From: Ignavibacteria bacterium
Lineage (GTDB): Bacteria; Bacteroidota; Ignavibacteria; Tepidaquicellales; Tepidaquicellaceae
Assembly: GCA_016710985.1 (NCBI GenBank)
Contig: JADJTX010000026.1
Coordinates: 1 to 59,231 of the forward strand
DNA: 59,231 bases
Direction: 5' to 3'
The notes beneath the pieces were generated by a model. The model was given only the letters and a program-made list of their open reading frames with translations. It was not told where the DNA came from and did no database searches. Positions within the stretch are counted from its first letter, which is position 1. Every line of letters starts with the position of its first letter. Positions 10,258-17,755 of the stretch are shown here, piece after piece. A program made the translations under genes and the position numbers.

Positions 10258-12231
10258 ATGTTTCTAAAATATGTATCAATTTTCTTTCTCTGCCTGATTT
10301 CAATTTCCGTTTCATTGTCACAAAATACTGACAAGCCGATCCATGAAATGGAAAGAGATTTTAATAAAAGATTTTTTGATAAAAATTTTGCCGACTACAG
10401 AGGTGATACAAATGTTAATGTCACGTATTATAAACTAAATCTTTATATTACCTATTCGCCTAACTTTTTATCAGGTGATGTAACTATCAATTCAACAAGT
10501 CGCGTAAACAATCTGAGTAATGTGTTTTATGATCTCAGCAGCAATCTTACGGTAGATTCCATATTACAAAATAGTGAACTTCTTCCTTTTGATCACTCTC
10601 AGAACAAAATATTCATTACTTTAAACAACAGTTTTAATTCAGGTCAGAATGTTGCCGTAAAGATATTCTACCACGGCGTGCCTGTTGCTACCGGATTTGG
10701 CAGCTTTGAATTCGGATCACATAATAATAACGAACCCTCGATATGGACTGTCAGCGAGCCAGTTGGCGCGATAGACTGGTATCCCTGTAAGAACTCACCT
10801 TCAGATAAAGCAGATTCTTCTGATGTCTGGCTCAGATGTTCAGATCAGCTTACGGCAGTGTCTAACGGGTCGTTTGAAGGAATGATAAACAACGGAGACG
10901 GAACTGCAACTTATAAGTGGCACAATTCTTACCCCATTGCAAATTATGTGATCTCGCTTGCGATCTCAAATTACGCTCAGTATAATTTTTATTACAAATA
11001 TTCACCTGTTGATTCAATGCCTGTATTAAATTATATCTATCCCGAAAATCTTAACAACGTTAAAGCTGAACTTGATAAGACAAATTTTATGCTGGATTTA
11101 TTTTCTGATGTTTACGGACCTTATCCTTTTCTAAATGAAAAATACGGACATGCTGAAATGGGACGTATTGCGGGAATGGAAAATCAGACCGTTTCAACTA
11201 TGGGTGTGTTTAATGCAGATATCATTGCTCACGAGCTTGCTCATCAATGGTTCGGAGATAAGATCACCTGCCGCAACTGGGAGAACATATGGCTCAATGA
11301 AGGCTTTGCTACTTACGGACAGGCGATATATCACGAAGCAGTCGGTGGAATTACTGCCTACAACGAATTCATGAGACCGACTATGGCGACTGCAAAAACA
11401 GCCGTAGGGACAATTTACGTTCAGGATGTAAATTCTATCGCTCAGATATTCAGTCCAAACCGGACCTATGCAAAAGGATGTGTCGTGCTTCACATGCTGC
11501 GCGGTGTGTTAGGTGACTCCGCTTTTTTTAATACTCTGAGGTCTTTTGCATCGGATACTGCGCTTGCATATAAAACCGCAGTCACGGAGGATTTTCAGAA
11601 TGCTGCTGAACAGGTTTCTTTGCAGAGTCTTGATTATTTTTTTAACCAATGGATCTACGGAGAGAACTATCCGAAATACAATGTAAGCTGGACGACTGAA
11701 GCAGCCGGCAACAATCTTTACAAAGCGATTATAACAATTCAACAGGACATAAATACTTTCCCTCATTTTTTTACAATGCCCGTAGAAATTGAGATCGTTA
11801 CACAGGCAGGAGATACGGTTTTTAATGTCTTTAACAACTCACAGACGCAGACATTTGAATTCATTACAAACAGTAAACCGCTGAGCTTTACCATTGATCC
11901 CGACAACCGGATACTTAAAGATGTACGCGGAGATATTGTCATTCCTGTAAACTTCTCGTTAAATCAGAATTTTCCGAATCCGTTTAATCCTAAAACAAAC
12001 ATCAGCTACCAGCTCGGCAAGCCTTCGTTCGTTACGATAACGATATATGACATATTAGGAAATGAAATGGCGGTTCTTGTAAACGGGATTCAAAGAGACG
12101 GCTCCTACAACATTGAATTCAATTCCGGAAATCTGGCATCAGGTACTTATTTTTATTACTTCCAGGCGATGGATACTGAGCAGATCAATGTGCTTTATGA
12201 GAATACAGGGAAGATGATCCTTATAAAGTGA
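10258..12231 (+). CDS. T9SS-sorted M1-family metallo-aminopeptidase
   Basis: A 657-residue secreted zinc peptidase of family M1, which removes N-terminal residues from peptides. The signal peptide ends near SLSQ (about residue 22). The exopeptidase motif appears as GMEN, followed by the zinc site HELAH (H325, H329) and the third ligand Glu in NEGF (E348), at the classical spacing. A C-terminal T9SS domain starts at NQNFPNPFNP and ends KMILIK. Unusually, this domain carries an extra loop just before the terminal strand (AMDTEQINVLYENTG) compared with the other cargo in this window. It probably acts on extracellular peptides, alongside the M14 carboxypeptidase at 28.8 kb. Confidence 0.93.
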   Translation: MFLKYVSIFFLCLISISVSLSQNTDKPIHEMERDFNKRFFDKNFADYRGDTNVNVTYYKLNLYITYSPNFLSGDVTINSTSRVNNLSNVFYDLSSNLTVDSILQNSELLPFDHSQNKIFITLNNSFNSGQNVAVKIFYHGVPVATGFGSFEFGSHNNNEPSIWTVSEPVGAIDWYPCKNSPSDKADSSDVWLRCSDQLTAVSNGSFEGMINNGDGTATYKWHNSYPIANYVISLAISNYAQYNFYYKYSPVDSMPVLNYIYPENLNNVKAELDKTNFMLDLFSDVYGPYPFLNEKYGHAEMGRIAGMENQTVSTMGVFNADIIAHELAHQWFGDKITCRNWENIWLNEGFATYGQAIYHEAVGGITAYNEFMRPTMATAKTAVGTIYVQDVNSIAQIFSPNRTYAKGCVVLHMLRGVLGDSAFFNTLRSFASDTALAYKTAVTEDFQNAAEQVSLQSLDYFFNQWIYGENYPKYNVSWTTEAAGNNLYKAIITIQQDINTFPHFFTMPVEIEIVTQAGDTVFNVFNNSQTQTFEFITNSKPLSFTIDPDNRILKDVRGDIVIPVNFSLNQNFPNPFNPKTNISYQLGKPSFVTITIYDILGNEMAVLVNGIQRDGSYNIEFNSGNLASGTYFYYFQAMDTEQINVLYENTGKMILIK

Positions 12232-12651
12232 GTGTTGGGTATGAGATATGAGGTATGAGGTATGAGATATGAGATATGAGATATGAGATTTGAGATATGA
12301 GATATGAGATATGAGATATGAGATATATGAGATATGAGATTTGAGGTATGAGATATGAGATATGAGATATGAGATATGAGATATGAGATATGAGATATGA
12401 GATATGAGATATGAGATATGAGATATGAGATATGAGATTTGAGGTATGAGATATGAGATATGAGATATGAGATTTAAGATATGAGATATGAGATATAAGG
12501 AAATCATTGTAGTTATCATCATTATTGACTATTGACGATTCACGATTCACGATTCACGATTGACGATTCACGATAGACGATTCACGATAGACGATTCACG
12601 ATTGACGATTCACGATAGACGATTCACTATTTCCAACTAAAATCACAATAA
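12232..12651. repeat. Long ATGAGAT heptamer array followed by a GATTCAC array
   Basis: About 12239-12495 is roughly 36 head-to-tail copies of ATGAGAT with scattered variants (GAGGTAT, GAGATTT). It starts 7 bp after the aminopeptidase stop codon. A second array of GATTCAC/GATTGAC/GATAGAC units fills about 12533-12629. Minus-strand open frames through the first array encode only a LISHISY-type heptad, which is an automatic product of a 7-bp period and not a gene. Confidence 0.93.
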
Positions 12652-12981
12652 ATGATCGACAATGAATCCTTCAGAAAGCTTGCTAAATCTTTTCCTGAAG
12701 CAGAGGAAATGCCGCACTTTGAGAAAACTTCTTTCAGGGTCAGTAAAAAAATTTATGCGACTTTGAATGAAAAGGAAAACAGAGCCTGTGTAAAACTTTC
12801 GGAAAATGATCAGTATGTTTTTTGTTTGAATGATAAAAGCATGGTATATCCTGTGCCAAACAAATGGGGATTGCAGGGATGGACAAATATTGACCTGACT
12901 AAGATAGATAAGAAGCTTCTTAATGAAATTCTCAAATCCTCTTACAGGGAAGTTGCACAGAAACGCGGAGTCAAACGATGA
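12652..12981 (+). CDS. MmcQ/YjbR family protein
   Basis: A 109-residue protein matching the MmcQ/YjbR (DUF419) fold: an N-terminal helix with FPEAEEMPHFEKTSFRV, a core KKIYATL, and the C-terminal GLQGWTNIDL ... LLNEILKSSYREVA. The family has a double-wing, DNA-binding-like fold, but no biochemical role is established. It stands alone, with repeat arrays on its 5-prime side and a repeat-rich gap on its 3-prime side. The length matches the family. Confidence 0.85.
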   Translation: MIDNESFRKLAKSFPEAEEMPHFEKTSFRVSKKIYATLNEKENRACVKLSENDQYVFCLNDKSMVYPVPNKWGLQGWTNIDLTKIDKKLLNEILKSSYREVAQKRGVKR

Positions 12982-13301
12982 CAGGGCCGGATATGTAAAT
13001 TGCCTGTCCAAAATAATATTATAATTAAATCTGTTTTGATAATTTTTTTGGAATAATATCTAGTCTCCTTAAATCAACCTTTAAATCCATCTTAACGTTA
13101 TTCTTATACTGTTCAAAAAAAAAATATTAATTTTGTTTTTAAATTAGTGATAATATTTTTTAATTCGTGATCATTCGTGAAATTCGTAGCGAGATTTTCT
13201 TTATTCTGGACGGATTTTGAATTTGTTACAATTTGCATTAAGTTTATCATTGACATTTCCTGTCAGAAAAGGGAATTTTACATAAATTTAATTATACTGA
13301 C
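12982..13301. other. Gene-free region with a TTCGTGA-type dispersed repeat
   Basis: There is no coding potential here. Around 13160-13195 is an ATTCGTGATCATTCGTGAA word-like repeat whose inverted relative lies at 32466-32500. Close to the next gene, 13251-13265 is a small inverted repeat, TGACA-TTTCC-TGTCA, preceded by T to give TTGACA. It could be a promoter element or operator, but no well-spaced -10 box is convincing. Confidence 0.5.
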
Positions 13302-13802
13302 ATGAAAAGAATAATCGTATTTACATTAGCATTAGTATTTACTTCAAATTTATCATTTGCGCAATACAAAGGTTACGACGATAAAGGTCCTTCCACATAC
13401 AATAAAGGTTCAAACAATCTGATATTCGGCTTTATTAATCCCAAGAACTTTACAATGAACCATTCATTTAATGTTTCGATGGTAAATTCAAGTTACGGTA
13501 ATGTTTCACTGACATCTTATCTGAATTCCATGAATTACCGTGTTACGGACAGGTTCAATATCAGCGCTGATGTAAAGGTACAGTATTCTCCGTTTGCTTC
13601 ATCGAATTTGGGTTCAGCAGCATCAACAGCTCTTCAGAATAATCTTTCGGGAGTATTCCTTTCCAGAGCATCGCTGAATTATAAAATTTCAGATAACTCA
13701 TTCATCAATTTTGAATACAGGCAGATAGATGAGAGTGATTATTTCAACAATTATTACAATCCATTTTATTCCAATTCAGGGAATAATTACAACTGGAGAT
13801 AA
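13302..13802 (+). CDS. Exported protein of unknown function
   Basis: A 166-residue protein with a clean signal peptide (RIIVFTLALVFTSNLSFAQ, cut near residue 21). The rest is rich in Asn, Ser, Tyr and Phe with alternating strands (FNVSMVNSSY, FNISADVKVQY, ASLNYKIS, FINFEYRQID), like a small outer-membrane or periplasmic beta protein. I do not recognise a family. A strong terminator follows 30 bp after the stop, so it is probably a monocistronic unit. Confidence 0.7.
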   Translation: MKRIIVFTLALVFTSNLSFAQYKGYDDKGPSTYNKGSNNLIFGFINPKNFTMNHSFNVSMVNSSYGNVSLTSYLNSMNYRVTDRFNISADVKVQYSPFASSNLGSAASTALQNNLSGVFLSRASLNYKISDNSFINFEYRQIDESDYFNNYYNPFYSNSGNNYNWR

Positions 13803-13831
13803 AATTTGAGTTAAATAGTTTTTAATACTTG

Positions 13832-13866
13832 ACCGAAAGTATGTTTGCTTTCGGTTTTTTATTTTC
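13832..13866 (+). terminator. Rho-independent terminator
   Basis: Perfect 8-bp stem ACCGAAAG/CTTTCGGT (13832-13839 with 13848-13855), an 8-nt loop, then a run of T. It closes the exported-protein gene. The only in-frame ATG of the next gene lies in the loop (13841). Confidence 0.9.
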
Positions 13867-14341
13867 AAATATTGAAAAACAACTTTTTAATTACATATTA
13901 AACGGCGTAATAATAGTTTTCCTGATCTTAGTCGCTTACTTTGGATTCTCGCTCATCAATAATTCTTTTAAGTCTGATAAGGAAATTAAAGAAATTACAG
14001 ACACCGCTAAATCAATTACAAACCAGCCGAATCTTACGATACAGCTGGACGTACAGAACGGGACGAACGAGAACGGTGCGGCATCTAAGTTTACTGAGTA
14101 TTTAAGAAAGAACGACATTGATGTAGTAGAGATCGGAAATTACAAATCCAGGGATGTTGAGAGGACAATGATAATAGACAGAGCAGGCGACATGGCTAAA
14201 GCAAAGAAGGTGGCAGCAGTGCTTGGAGTAAATGAAAAAAAAATAATTCAACAGTTGAACAACAGCCTTTACCTTGATGTGACAGTAGTGATCGGAAAAG
14301 ACTTTAATGAACTTAAACCTTATCAGGAAAAAAAGAAATAA
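13841..14341 (+). CDS. LytR C-terminal-domain (LytR_C) membrane protein
   Basis: A membrane-anchored protein of about 166 residues. An N-terminal hydrophobic segment (LNGVIIVFLILVAYFGFSLI) is followed by a short linker and a LytR_C-type domain: LDVQNGTNENGAASKFTEYL, then DVVEIGNYKS and a final LYLDVTVVIGKDF strand. LytR_C domains are small alpha/beta modules on cell-envelope proteins; the function is not settled. The start is uncertain: a TTG at 13829 and the ATG at 13841 both lie in the preceding terminator, and no later ATG precedes the membrane segment. It is 3 bp from rsfS, so the two genes are probably co-transcribed. Confidence 0.75.
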   Translation: MFAFGFLFSNIEKQLFNYILNGVIIVFLILVAYFGFSLINNSFKSDKEIKEITDTAKSITNQPNLTIQLDVQNGTNENGAASKFTEYLRKNDIDVVEIGNYKSRDVERTMIIDRAGDMAKAKKVAAVLGVNEKKIIQQLNNSLYLDVTVVIGKDFNELKPYQEKKK

Positions 14342-14344
14342 TTT

Positions 14345-14698
14345 ATGGATTCAAAAGAATTAGCTTTTAAAATTGCAGATCTGATGCTTCAAAAGAAAGC
14401 GTCTCGTATAGTTGTAATGGATCTGAATAATCTTACAAACGTTACGGATTATTTCGTCATATGCTCGGCTTCATCCGATACACAGGTGAAAGCAATTTCG
14501 GATTTTATAAGAGTTGAAACAAAAAAAATCGAGGAAGATGCATGGCGAAATGAAGGTTTGACGAACCTTAACTGGGTGCTTATGGATTTTGTAAATGTTG
14601 TCGTTCATATTTTTCTTGAAGATACCCGTAAGTTCTATAATCTAGAAGGACTCTGGGCTGATGCGGAGATCACGGAAGTGAAAGACGATGAGCAATGA
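14345..14698 (+). CDS. rsfS: Ribosomal silencing factor RsfS (Iojap family)
   Basis: A 117-residue protein with the RsfS core: KASRIVVMDLNNLTNVTDYFVICSAS, then EGLTNLNWVLMDFVNVVVHIF and the C-terminal RKFYNLEGLWADAE. RsfS binds ribosomal protein L14 on the large subunit and blocks subunit joining under starvation. It starts 3 bp after the LytR_C gene, an arrangement also seen in other bacteria. Its stop codon (TGA, 14696-14698) lies within the first units of a CAATGA heptamer array. Confidence 0.95.
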   Translation: MDSKELAFKIADLMLQKKASRIVVMDLNNLTNVTDYFVICSASSDTQVKAISDFIRVETKKIEEDAWRNEGLTNLNWVLMDFVNVVVHIFLEDTRKFYNLEGLWADAEITEVKDDEQ

Positions 14699-14867
14699 AC
14701 AATGAGCAATGAATAATGAATAATGAATAATGAATAATGAACAATGAACAATGAACAATGAATAATGAATAATGAATAATGAATAATGAACAATGAACAA
14801 TACTTCGAAAAAAGTTTAATTATAATTAGTAATTATTAATTAGTAATTAGTAATTAGTAATTAATTA
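14690..14867. repeat. Heptamer arrays CAATGAA/TAATGAA and TAATTAG
   Basis: Two tandem 7-bp arrays separate rsfS from pdxA. About 14690-14795 mixes CAATGAA, TAATGAA and GAGCAAT-type units; about 14822-14867 is TAATTAG. The first array supplies the rsfS stop codon. No gene lies between. Confidence 0.92.
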
Positions 14868-14876
14868 AGACTGAGT

Positions 14877-15842
14877 ATGTCAAACAACACTGCCAAAAAG
14901 CCCCGCTTACTTGTTACCACCGGCGACCCTAACGGGATCGGTCCGGAAATAATCCTGAAAATTTTTAATAATAAATCTACTATAAAAGGGTTTGAGCTCA
15001 CAGCAGTTGGCTCGAAAAAAGTATTTGATTTCTATTCTAAATTGTTAAAGCTCAATGCAATCCCGTCAGAAAAAATAATTGAAATTCCCTTACCGAAAAA
15101 TTTTGATTTAAAACCCGGAAAGATCGACAAGAAGGCAGGTAAATTTTCAGGTGATGCAGTTAAGACTGCTATTGAACTTTGTCTGAGAAAAGAATTTGAC
15201 GGCTTGGTTACATTACCGATCTCAAAAGAGTCATTCAATCTCGGCGGATATAACTATCCCGGACATACTGAAATGCTGACTGAAATGGCTTCTTCAGGCG
15301 ATACTGCTATGATATTATATTCTGAAGAATTTTCGGTCTCTCCTGTTACCGGACACATACCTGTTTCTGATGTGAGTAAAAGATTGAACCAAAAGCTTTT
15401 ATTCAAAAAGATCATTGCGGTGAACAATTCCCTTGTAAAAGATTTTAAAGTAAAGAATCCTAAGATGGCAATTCTCTCTTTGAATCCTCACGCAGGTGAC
15501 GGCGGTCTGATCGGAAATGAAGAACAGAATATTATTACACCTGTGATAGAAGAAATGAATTCAATCGGATTTAACCTGAGAGGACCTTTTGCTTCAGATG
15601 CTTTCTTTGCAAATAAGAGCTATAAAAAATTTGATATTACGATTGCAATGTATCACGATCAGGGACTAATTCCTTTCAAGATGATCTCGTTTGACAGCGG
15701 AGTTAATTTTACAGCCGGATTAAATATCATCAGGACCTCGCCTGATCACGGAACTGCGTTCGATATTGCGGGGCTGGGTGTTGCAAATCCGGAAAGCAGT
15801 TTACAGGCTGTAGAGCTGGCTGGAAAACTTGCAGGCAGTTAG
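14877..15842 (+). CDS. pdxA: 4-hydroxythreonine-4-phosphate dehydrogenase
   Basis: PdxA oxidises 4-phosphohydroxy-L-threonine in DXP-dependent pyridoxal phosphate synthesis. The 321-residue protein has the family motifs: TTGDPNGIGPEI near the N-terminus, YPGHTEMLTE (metal-binding His), SLNPHAGDGGLIGNEE, the metal/substrate region MYHDQGLIPFK, and RTSPDHGTAFDIAG at the C-terminus. The length is standard. Its stop codon (TAG, 15840-15842) lies inside a TTAGCAATTAG repeat, followed by the poly-G anomaly. No other pdx gene is in the window. Confidence 0.96.
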   Translation: MSNNTAKKPRLLVTTGDPNGIGPEIILKIFNNKSTIKGFELTAVGSKKVFDFYSKLLKLNAIPSEKIIEIPLPKNFDLKPGKIDKKAGKFSGDAVKTAIELCLRKEFDGLVTLPISKESFNLGGYNYPGHTEMLTEMASSGDTAMILYSEEFSVSPVTGHIPVSDVSKRLNQKLLFKKIIAVNNSLVKDFKVKNPKMAILSLNPHAGDGGLIGNEEQNIITPVIEEMNSIGFNLRGPFASDAFFANKSYKKFDITIAMYHDQGLIPFKMISFDSGVNFTAGLNIIRTSPDHGTAFDIAGLGVANPESSLQAVELAGKLAGS

Positions 15843-15932
15843 CAATTAGAAAGGGGGGGGAATTTTTGGTGGGGTTGGGGGGGGGGGGGGGGGGGGGGGG
15901 GGTTTCAGAAGTCTCCAATTAGCAATTAGAAA
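15839..15932. repeat. Poly-G tract flanked by TTAGCAATTAGAAA copies
   Basis: Two identical words, TTAGCAATTAGAAA, at about 15839-15852 and 15918-15931, flank a stretch that is almost entirely G (about 15852-15902, broken by AATTTTTGGT), including an uninterrupted run of over 20 G. Such a run is foreign to this AT-rich genome and is probably a sequencing or assembly artefact placed within a heptamer-type array. Confidence 0.85.
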
Positions 15933-16000
15933 ACTTTAATTTATAAGAGATCAAATATTTTTATTCAAACAATTCCAAATCCGAAATTCCAAATCCCAAA

Positions 16001-17416
16001 TCATCTTTTGATCAGAAAGCTAAGGATCTTCTTCCAGTCTTTATTGAAATCATATTCAAACCTGTCCTCAGGACTGAGCTCAAATGCTTTCTCGAGCATG
16101 TCTATTCCCGATTCGATCTCTTCTTTCAGAAAATGTATCTTTGCTTTTTCATAATACGGTTCAGACCAGTACGGATGAAATTTAATTACCTTATCAAAAG
16201 CTTTTAATGAATGATCAAAGAGTTTCGCGTCAAGCAATGCACAGCCGTAATCATACCATGCATCATAGTTTGATGCTTCAAGCTTTACTACCATCTCATA
16301 ACTCTTTATTGCATCCTCGAGTCTCCCAAGCGCATGCTCGGAATCTGCCTTCAGATACCAGATCTCGGAATAGTCTTTACAAAGTATAAGAGCTGAATTA
16401 AAGTCTTCTAAAGCTTTCTCATATTTGCAGAGATTAAAATAGCAGTTGCCTCTTCCGTAATATGACTCATAATTCTGAGGATCTATCTGAATTGCTTCTG
16501 TAAAGTAACGGATAGCGGTATCGTAGTCACCGAGTTCTTCGTAGGCATTTCCCATGTTGTGAAGCGTGAACGAATCGGTCTTCTTGAGATCAAGCGCTTT
16601 CTGATAATATTCAATTGCTTTATAGAGTCTTCCGATAGCAGCAAAAGCGTTACCGCAGTTATACCATGCGGAAGAAAAATTACTTCTCAGTGCAAGGCAC
16701 ATCTCATAACTTTCGATGGCTTTCAGATATCTTCCCATTCTATTGAGGACAATGCCTCTGTTGTACCAGGCTGTGTAGTTCATCGGGGAATATTGCAGAT
16801 GTTTGTCATAAGCGGCAACCGATTCTTTCATCATATCAAGAAAATCAAAACAATATCCGAGTTCATAGTAAGCGTCTTTGTGTTCCTTTTCGATCTTCAG
16901 AACATTTTCAAAACACTCAGCAGCTTCGACGAACTTCTCCATTTTTTCAAAGGTCAGTCCCATGTTAAACACGGCATCGAGATTCTCCGGCTCCATTTCA
17001 ATTGCTTTCTGAAAGCAGTCTATAGCCGGCTCGAATTTATCGAGATTATCCAATGTAATGCCTTTATTGATGAAAATTTCGGTGTCGGTAGGATCAAGCA
17101 GAATTGCTTTGTCAAAATACTCTATTGCTTCATCGAATTTTCCCAGACTGTCGAGGATCAGCGCTTTTTTGTGCCATGCTTCGGTGGAATATGGATAGAT
17201 ATCAAGAAATACATTCACATAGCTAAGTGCCTTTTCATATTCATTATTATCAAAATAAAAATTGATTATCTGTTCTAAATTTTCCGGGTCAAAGCTCTTT
17301 TTCGCTTCTTCTTCAAGCTTAAGTATCTTTTCCAGCTCTTCACTCTTTTTACTCTTTCTTTCGCCGTTATTAGCATCTTCTTCACCAAGAAAATCTAAAC
17401 TCTCGAAATCATTCAT
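16001..17416 (-). CDS. Large cytoplasmic TPR-repeat protein
   Basis: A 471-residue protein made almost wholly of 34-residue TPR units (for example ALILDSLGKFDEAIEYFDKA, YYELGYCFDFLDMMKESVAA, MGNAYEELGDYDTAIRYFTE), about twelve in all. There is no signal peptide. I chose the ATG at 17416 (MNDFESLDFLG) because AAGGAGATAATT lies just upstream, an unusually good ribosome-binding site here; the longer open frame starts 20 codons earlier without one. TPR solenoids bind proteins; the partner is unknown. Acidic/basic N-terminal low-complexity (NNGERKSKKSEELEKI) precedes the repeats. Confidence 0.85.
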   Translation of the reverse strand: MNDFESLDFLGEEDANNGERKSKKSEELEKILKLEEEAKKSFDPENLEQIINFYFDNNEYEKALSYVNVFLDIYPYSTEAWHKKALILDSLGKFDEAIEYFDKAILLDPTDTEIFINKGITLDNLDKFEPAIDCFQKAIEMEPENLDAVFNMGLTFEKMEKFVEAAECFENVLKIEKEHKDAYYELGYCFDFLDMMKESVAAYDKHLQYSPMNYTAWYNRGIVLNRMGRYLKAIESYEMCLALRSNFSSAWYNCGNAFAAIGRLYKAIEYYQKALDLKKTDSFTLHNMGNAYEELGDYDTAIRYFTEAIQIDPQNYESYYGRGNCYFNLCKYEKALEDFNSALILCKDYSEIWYLKADSEHALGRLEDAIKSYEMVVKLEASNYDAWYDYGCALLDAKLFDHSLKAFDKVIKFHPYWSEPYYEKAKIHFLKEEIESGIDMLEKAFELSPEDRFEYDFNKDWKKILSFLIKR

Positions 17417-17541
17417 AATTATCTCCTTATGTAATTTTATTAAATACCTGAATTTGATTTTGATGAAATTATACAAAAGTCTGTATTAAGTCAAGTAATT
17501 ATTCATAAGAGGAAAAATTTTTGGATAAATGATATTTCTCA

Positions 17542-17654
17542 CAACCCCGGAGGGGTTGCATGTTTATAGAAACAAGAACAGTTGATGTCCGACCCCGAAT
17601 GGGGTCGTATGTTTTTTATTATAATTTCTATAAACGTTTGAACCCTTCGGGTTC
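17542..17654. repeat. Palindrome cluster (CCCC-GGGG type)
   Basis: Three short palindromes: CAACCCCGGAGGGGTTG (17542-17558), GACCCCGAATGGGGTC (17591-17606) and GAACCCTTCGGGTTC (17640-17654). TTTATAGAAA and TTTCTATAAA between them are inverted to each other. The cluster has the same layout as that at 10003-10147 but different cores. It lies between divergently transcribed genes. Confidence 0.8.
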
Positions 17655-17755
17655 ATTCTAAAACACAATATTGACTTGTAAGAAATTGTTAACACTCTTA
17701 CTTTTGTCTGCCCTCACATTAACCATAATACCACATAAAATTAAACAAATTCATT

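Noticed and set aside
12139..12550. Two overlapping minus-strand open frames rich in LISHISY
   Set aside because: They are read through the ATGAGAT heptamer array. A 7-bp period gives a 7-residue repeat in any open frame, and there is no start signal or family.
13250..13290. Sigma-70 type promoter starting TTGACA
   Set aside because: No -10 box at proper spacing, and this lineage often uses other promoter consensus; kept only as a possible inverted repeat.
15852..15902. G-quadruplex regulatory element
   Set aside because: It could fold as one, but the uniform run between duplicated words fits an artefact better.
15730..15918. Minus-strand frame with a proline run
   Set aside because: It is the complement of the poly-G tract and of the pdxA end; not a gene.
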